Source: Ignavibacteria bacterium (GTDB taxonomy: Bacteria > Bacteroidota > Ignavibacteria > Ignavibacteriales > Ignavibacteriaceae). From it: a stretch of DNA of 5,312 bases. Numbering within the stretch: position 1 is the stretch's first letter; each line of letters starts with the position of its first letter. Shown here in pieces: positions 3,718-5,312 of this stretch. The position numbers and the translations under genes were made by a program. The notes under the pieces are model-generated. The model ran no database searches, was not told where the DNA came from, and was given only the letters and a program-made list of their open reading frames with translations. The stretch is taken from assembly GCA_029863735.1 (NCBI GenBank), contig JAOTUT010000140.1, positions 1 through 5,312 of the forward strand, in the 5' to 3' direction.

Positions 3718-5312
3718 TTATATGGAAGTTTCACTTGGTGTGCAGCCGAATTCCTCCTTGAAACACCGGCTGAAGTAGGCAGGACTTGAGAATCCTACCT
3801 GGTAAGAAATTTCTGAAATTGTACCTTTCTGTTCTTCAATCATATATTTGGCTTTTGCAAGCCGGACAGTTCTTAAATATAAGCTGGTTGATTTACCAGT
3901 TAGCGCTTTTAATTTTCTGTGCATCTGCGATCTGCTCATTCCAACATCTTTTCCAAATTCCTCAATGCTGAACTCCTCTTCAGCAATATGCTGATCAATA
4001 ACACTCATAACTCTATCGAGGAATTGTTGATCAAGGCAGCTTAATTTTTCCTTTTCAGGTTTATGCAATACTGAAGTGCCTGTTCCAAATTTTTCCTGCA
4101 ACATCCTTCTTGTTTCTATCAGATTTTTTATTCTTGCTAGAAGCTCCTGAGTATCGAACGGTTTAGTAAGATAATCATCAGCACCCAAACCTAATCCTTC
4201 AAGCTTGCTGTCTCTATCAGATTTTGCAGTTAGTAGTATAATAGGAATATGACTTGTTTTTTCATTCTGTCTCAGCATTCTTGTCATTACATAACCATCC
4301 ATCTTTGGCATCATAACATCACTAACTATCAAATCAGGGATGCATTTTTCTGCTTTCCTTAGTCCTTGCTCACCGTTTGCTGCTTCCTCGATATGATAAA
4401 TCCTTTTCAGGTCATCTTTAATATAGTCTCGTACATCTGGGTTATCTTCAACAATAAGAACAATTGTTTTATCAATAAGATTTTCATTCTCAGTCTCTTC
4501 ACATACTGATCCATTAATTCCGAAATCTTCAGTACCTGCAAATTTGTGTAATTCAAATTCAGAAGGCTCACTAATTTCATTATCAGTAAGATGTTCTCTG
4601 CCAAGCGGGAAATAAATTTTAACTTCGGTCCAATGTCCTTCTACACTGTCAATTAATATTTTTCCTTTATGAAGCTCGACAAGTTCTTTGGTTAAAGCTA
4701 AACCAATTCCCGTACCTTCGTGTTCCCTTGTGTGTGAACCATCAACCTGGTAAAACCTATCAAATATTTTTGCCAGTTCGCTTTTCGGAATTCCCAGGCC
4801 TGAATCCCTCACAATAATTTCAACTTCTCTGTGGGATGTTTCAGTCAGCTTAACAGTAATCCTTCCGCCATGCGGAGTAAACTTGATGGCATTTGACATC
4901 ACATTCGTAATTACCCTTTCCATCTTTTCTTTGTCAAAGTACGCATCGATATTTTCTTTTTCAATAAGTATATTTAATGAAATATCTCTCTGCTCGGCAA
5001 TTTGTTCAAACTCTTTTGCAAGACCCTTAACATACTGCGCAATATTTCCCATTGAAGAATTCAGTTTTAGTTTTTTGGCTTCAAGACGCGACAGATCAAG
5101 TAGCTGATTTATAAGATTGAGCAGCCTTTTTGCATTCCCTTTTATCAGCCCTGTCTGCTTTTTACTGTCTTCATCAACCAATTTAGATGCTAGTTTTTCA
5201 ACCGGCCCCAGGATCAGCATAAGAGGAGTACGAAATTCGTGGGATATGTTTGCGTAGAAGTTGGATTTCAATTTATCAACTTCCTCAAGTTTTATTGCAT
5301 GTTCATGTTCCA
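3718..5312 (-). CDS. Hybrid two-component system protein (HTCS): histidine kinase, receiver and AraC-type DNA-binding domain; N-terminal part beyond window
   Basis: The frame is open at the right edge; 530 residues are visible (numbered here from the codon at 5310-5308), so the sensor half is missing. The visible start EHAIKLEEVDKLKSNFYANISHEFRTPL is the linker and H-box of a HisKA domain with phospho-acceptor H24. A HATPase domain follows: N-box NVMSNAIKFT (about 136-145), G1 DSGLGIP (169-175), FDRFYQ, G2 GTGIGLALTKEL (199-210). The receiver (about 281-398) has the acidic pair E288/D289, phospho-Asp D331 in SDVMMP, T361 and K383 in TKPF. An AraC-type double helix-turn-helix (about 447-527) ends ISYQVGFSSPAYFSRCFKEEFGCTPSE. 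All catalytic residues are present, so the protein looks functional. HTCS proteins usually sense a periplasmic or extracellular ligand, often a glycan fragment, and regulate neighbouring secreted-enzyme genes. The ligand cannot be told here. A TTG at 5271 is an internal Leu, not a start. Confidence 0.95.
   Translation of the reverse strand, partial: EHEHAIKLEEVDKLKSNFYANISHEFRTPLMLILGPVEKLASKLVDEDSKKQTGLIKGNAKRLLNLINQLLDLSRLEAKKLKLNSSMGNIAQYVKGLAKEFEQIAEQRDISLNILIEKENIDAYFDKEKMERVITNVMSNAIKFTPHGGRITVKLTETSHREVEIIVRDSGLGIPKSELAKIFDRFYQVDGSHTREHEGTGIGLALTKELVELHKGKILIDSVEGHWTEVKIYFPLGREHLTDNEISEPSEFELHKFAGTEDFGINGSVCEETENENLIDKTIVLIVEDNPDVRDYIKDDLKRIYHIEEAANGEQGLRKAEKCIPDLIVSDVMMPKMDGYVMTRMLRQNEKTSHIPIILLTAKSDRDSKLEGLGLGADDYLTKPFDTQELLARIKNLIETRRMLQEKFGTGTSVLHKPEKEKLSCLDQQFLDRVMSVIDQHIAEEEFSIEEFGKDVGMSRSQMHRKLKALTGKSTSLYLRTVRLAKAKYMIEEQKGTISEISYQVGFSSPAYFSRCFKEEFGCTPSETSI

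Noticed and set aside
5269..5271. TTG at 5271 as the start of the HTCS protein
   Set aside because: The frame continues upstream to the window edge with a typical kinase linker (HAIKLEEVDK), so this is an internal Leu codon directly before the H-box.

Overview
The window looks like a piece of a genome from the Bacteroidota/Ignavibacteria/Chlorobi side of the tree. Three things point there. One is a hallmark type IX secretion (T9SS) sorting tail with YPNPFN and a late GTYF-type strand. Another is a secreted beta-helix protein ending in the DIGADEF...VELTSF signature common in Ignavibacteria. The third is a hybrid two-component system (HTCS), in which sensor kinase, receiver and AraC-type regulator are one protein. 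Strong AGGAGG Shine-Dalgarno sites precede three starts, which is unusual for Bacteroidia proper and fits Ignavibacteria or relatives better. This placement is inference; no marker gene is present.

All supportable genes lie on the minus strand, so the gene order reads right to left. (1) 5312-3718: C-terminal part of an HTCS regulator, open at the window edge. (2) 3717-3479: spacer containing a 12-bp direct repeat with 21-bp periodicity plus a nested 7-bp inverted repeat, a plausible AraC-type operator. (3) 3478-2876: exported protein with BNR/YCF48-like STDGGxSW blades, apparently carrying a one-base frameshift near its end. (4) 2817-2512: a free-standing T9SS C-terminal sorting domain with no signal peptide, probably the detached tail of gene 3 or of a relative. 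(5) 2511-1667: about 845 bp without a convincing gene. It holds two copies of an imperfect palindromic repeat exactly 150 bp apart, a GC-rich patch of short hairpins resembling dispersed intergenic repeats, and a 19-codon ORF with its own perfect Shine-Dalgarno that looks like the stump of a signal-peptide gene. (6) 1666-1: an exported right-handed parallel beta-helix protein, running off the left edge before its expected sorting tail.

Taken together this is a cell-envelope/secretome region: a membrane-signal regulator followed by surface or secreted proteins, with gene decay and repeat accumulation between them. A regulatory link between the HTCS and the downstream exported genes is plausible from position and the operator-like repeat, but is not shown by the sequence. 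I saw no tRNA, rRNA, CRISPR array, transposase or integrase.
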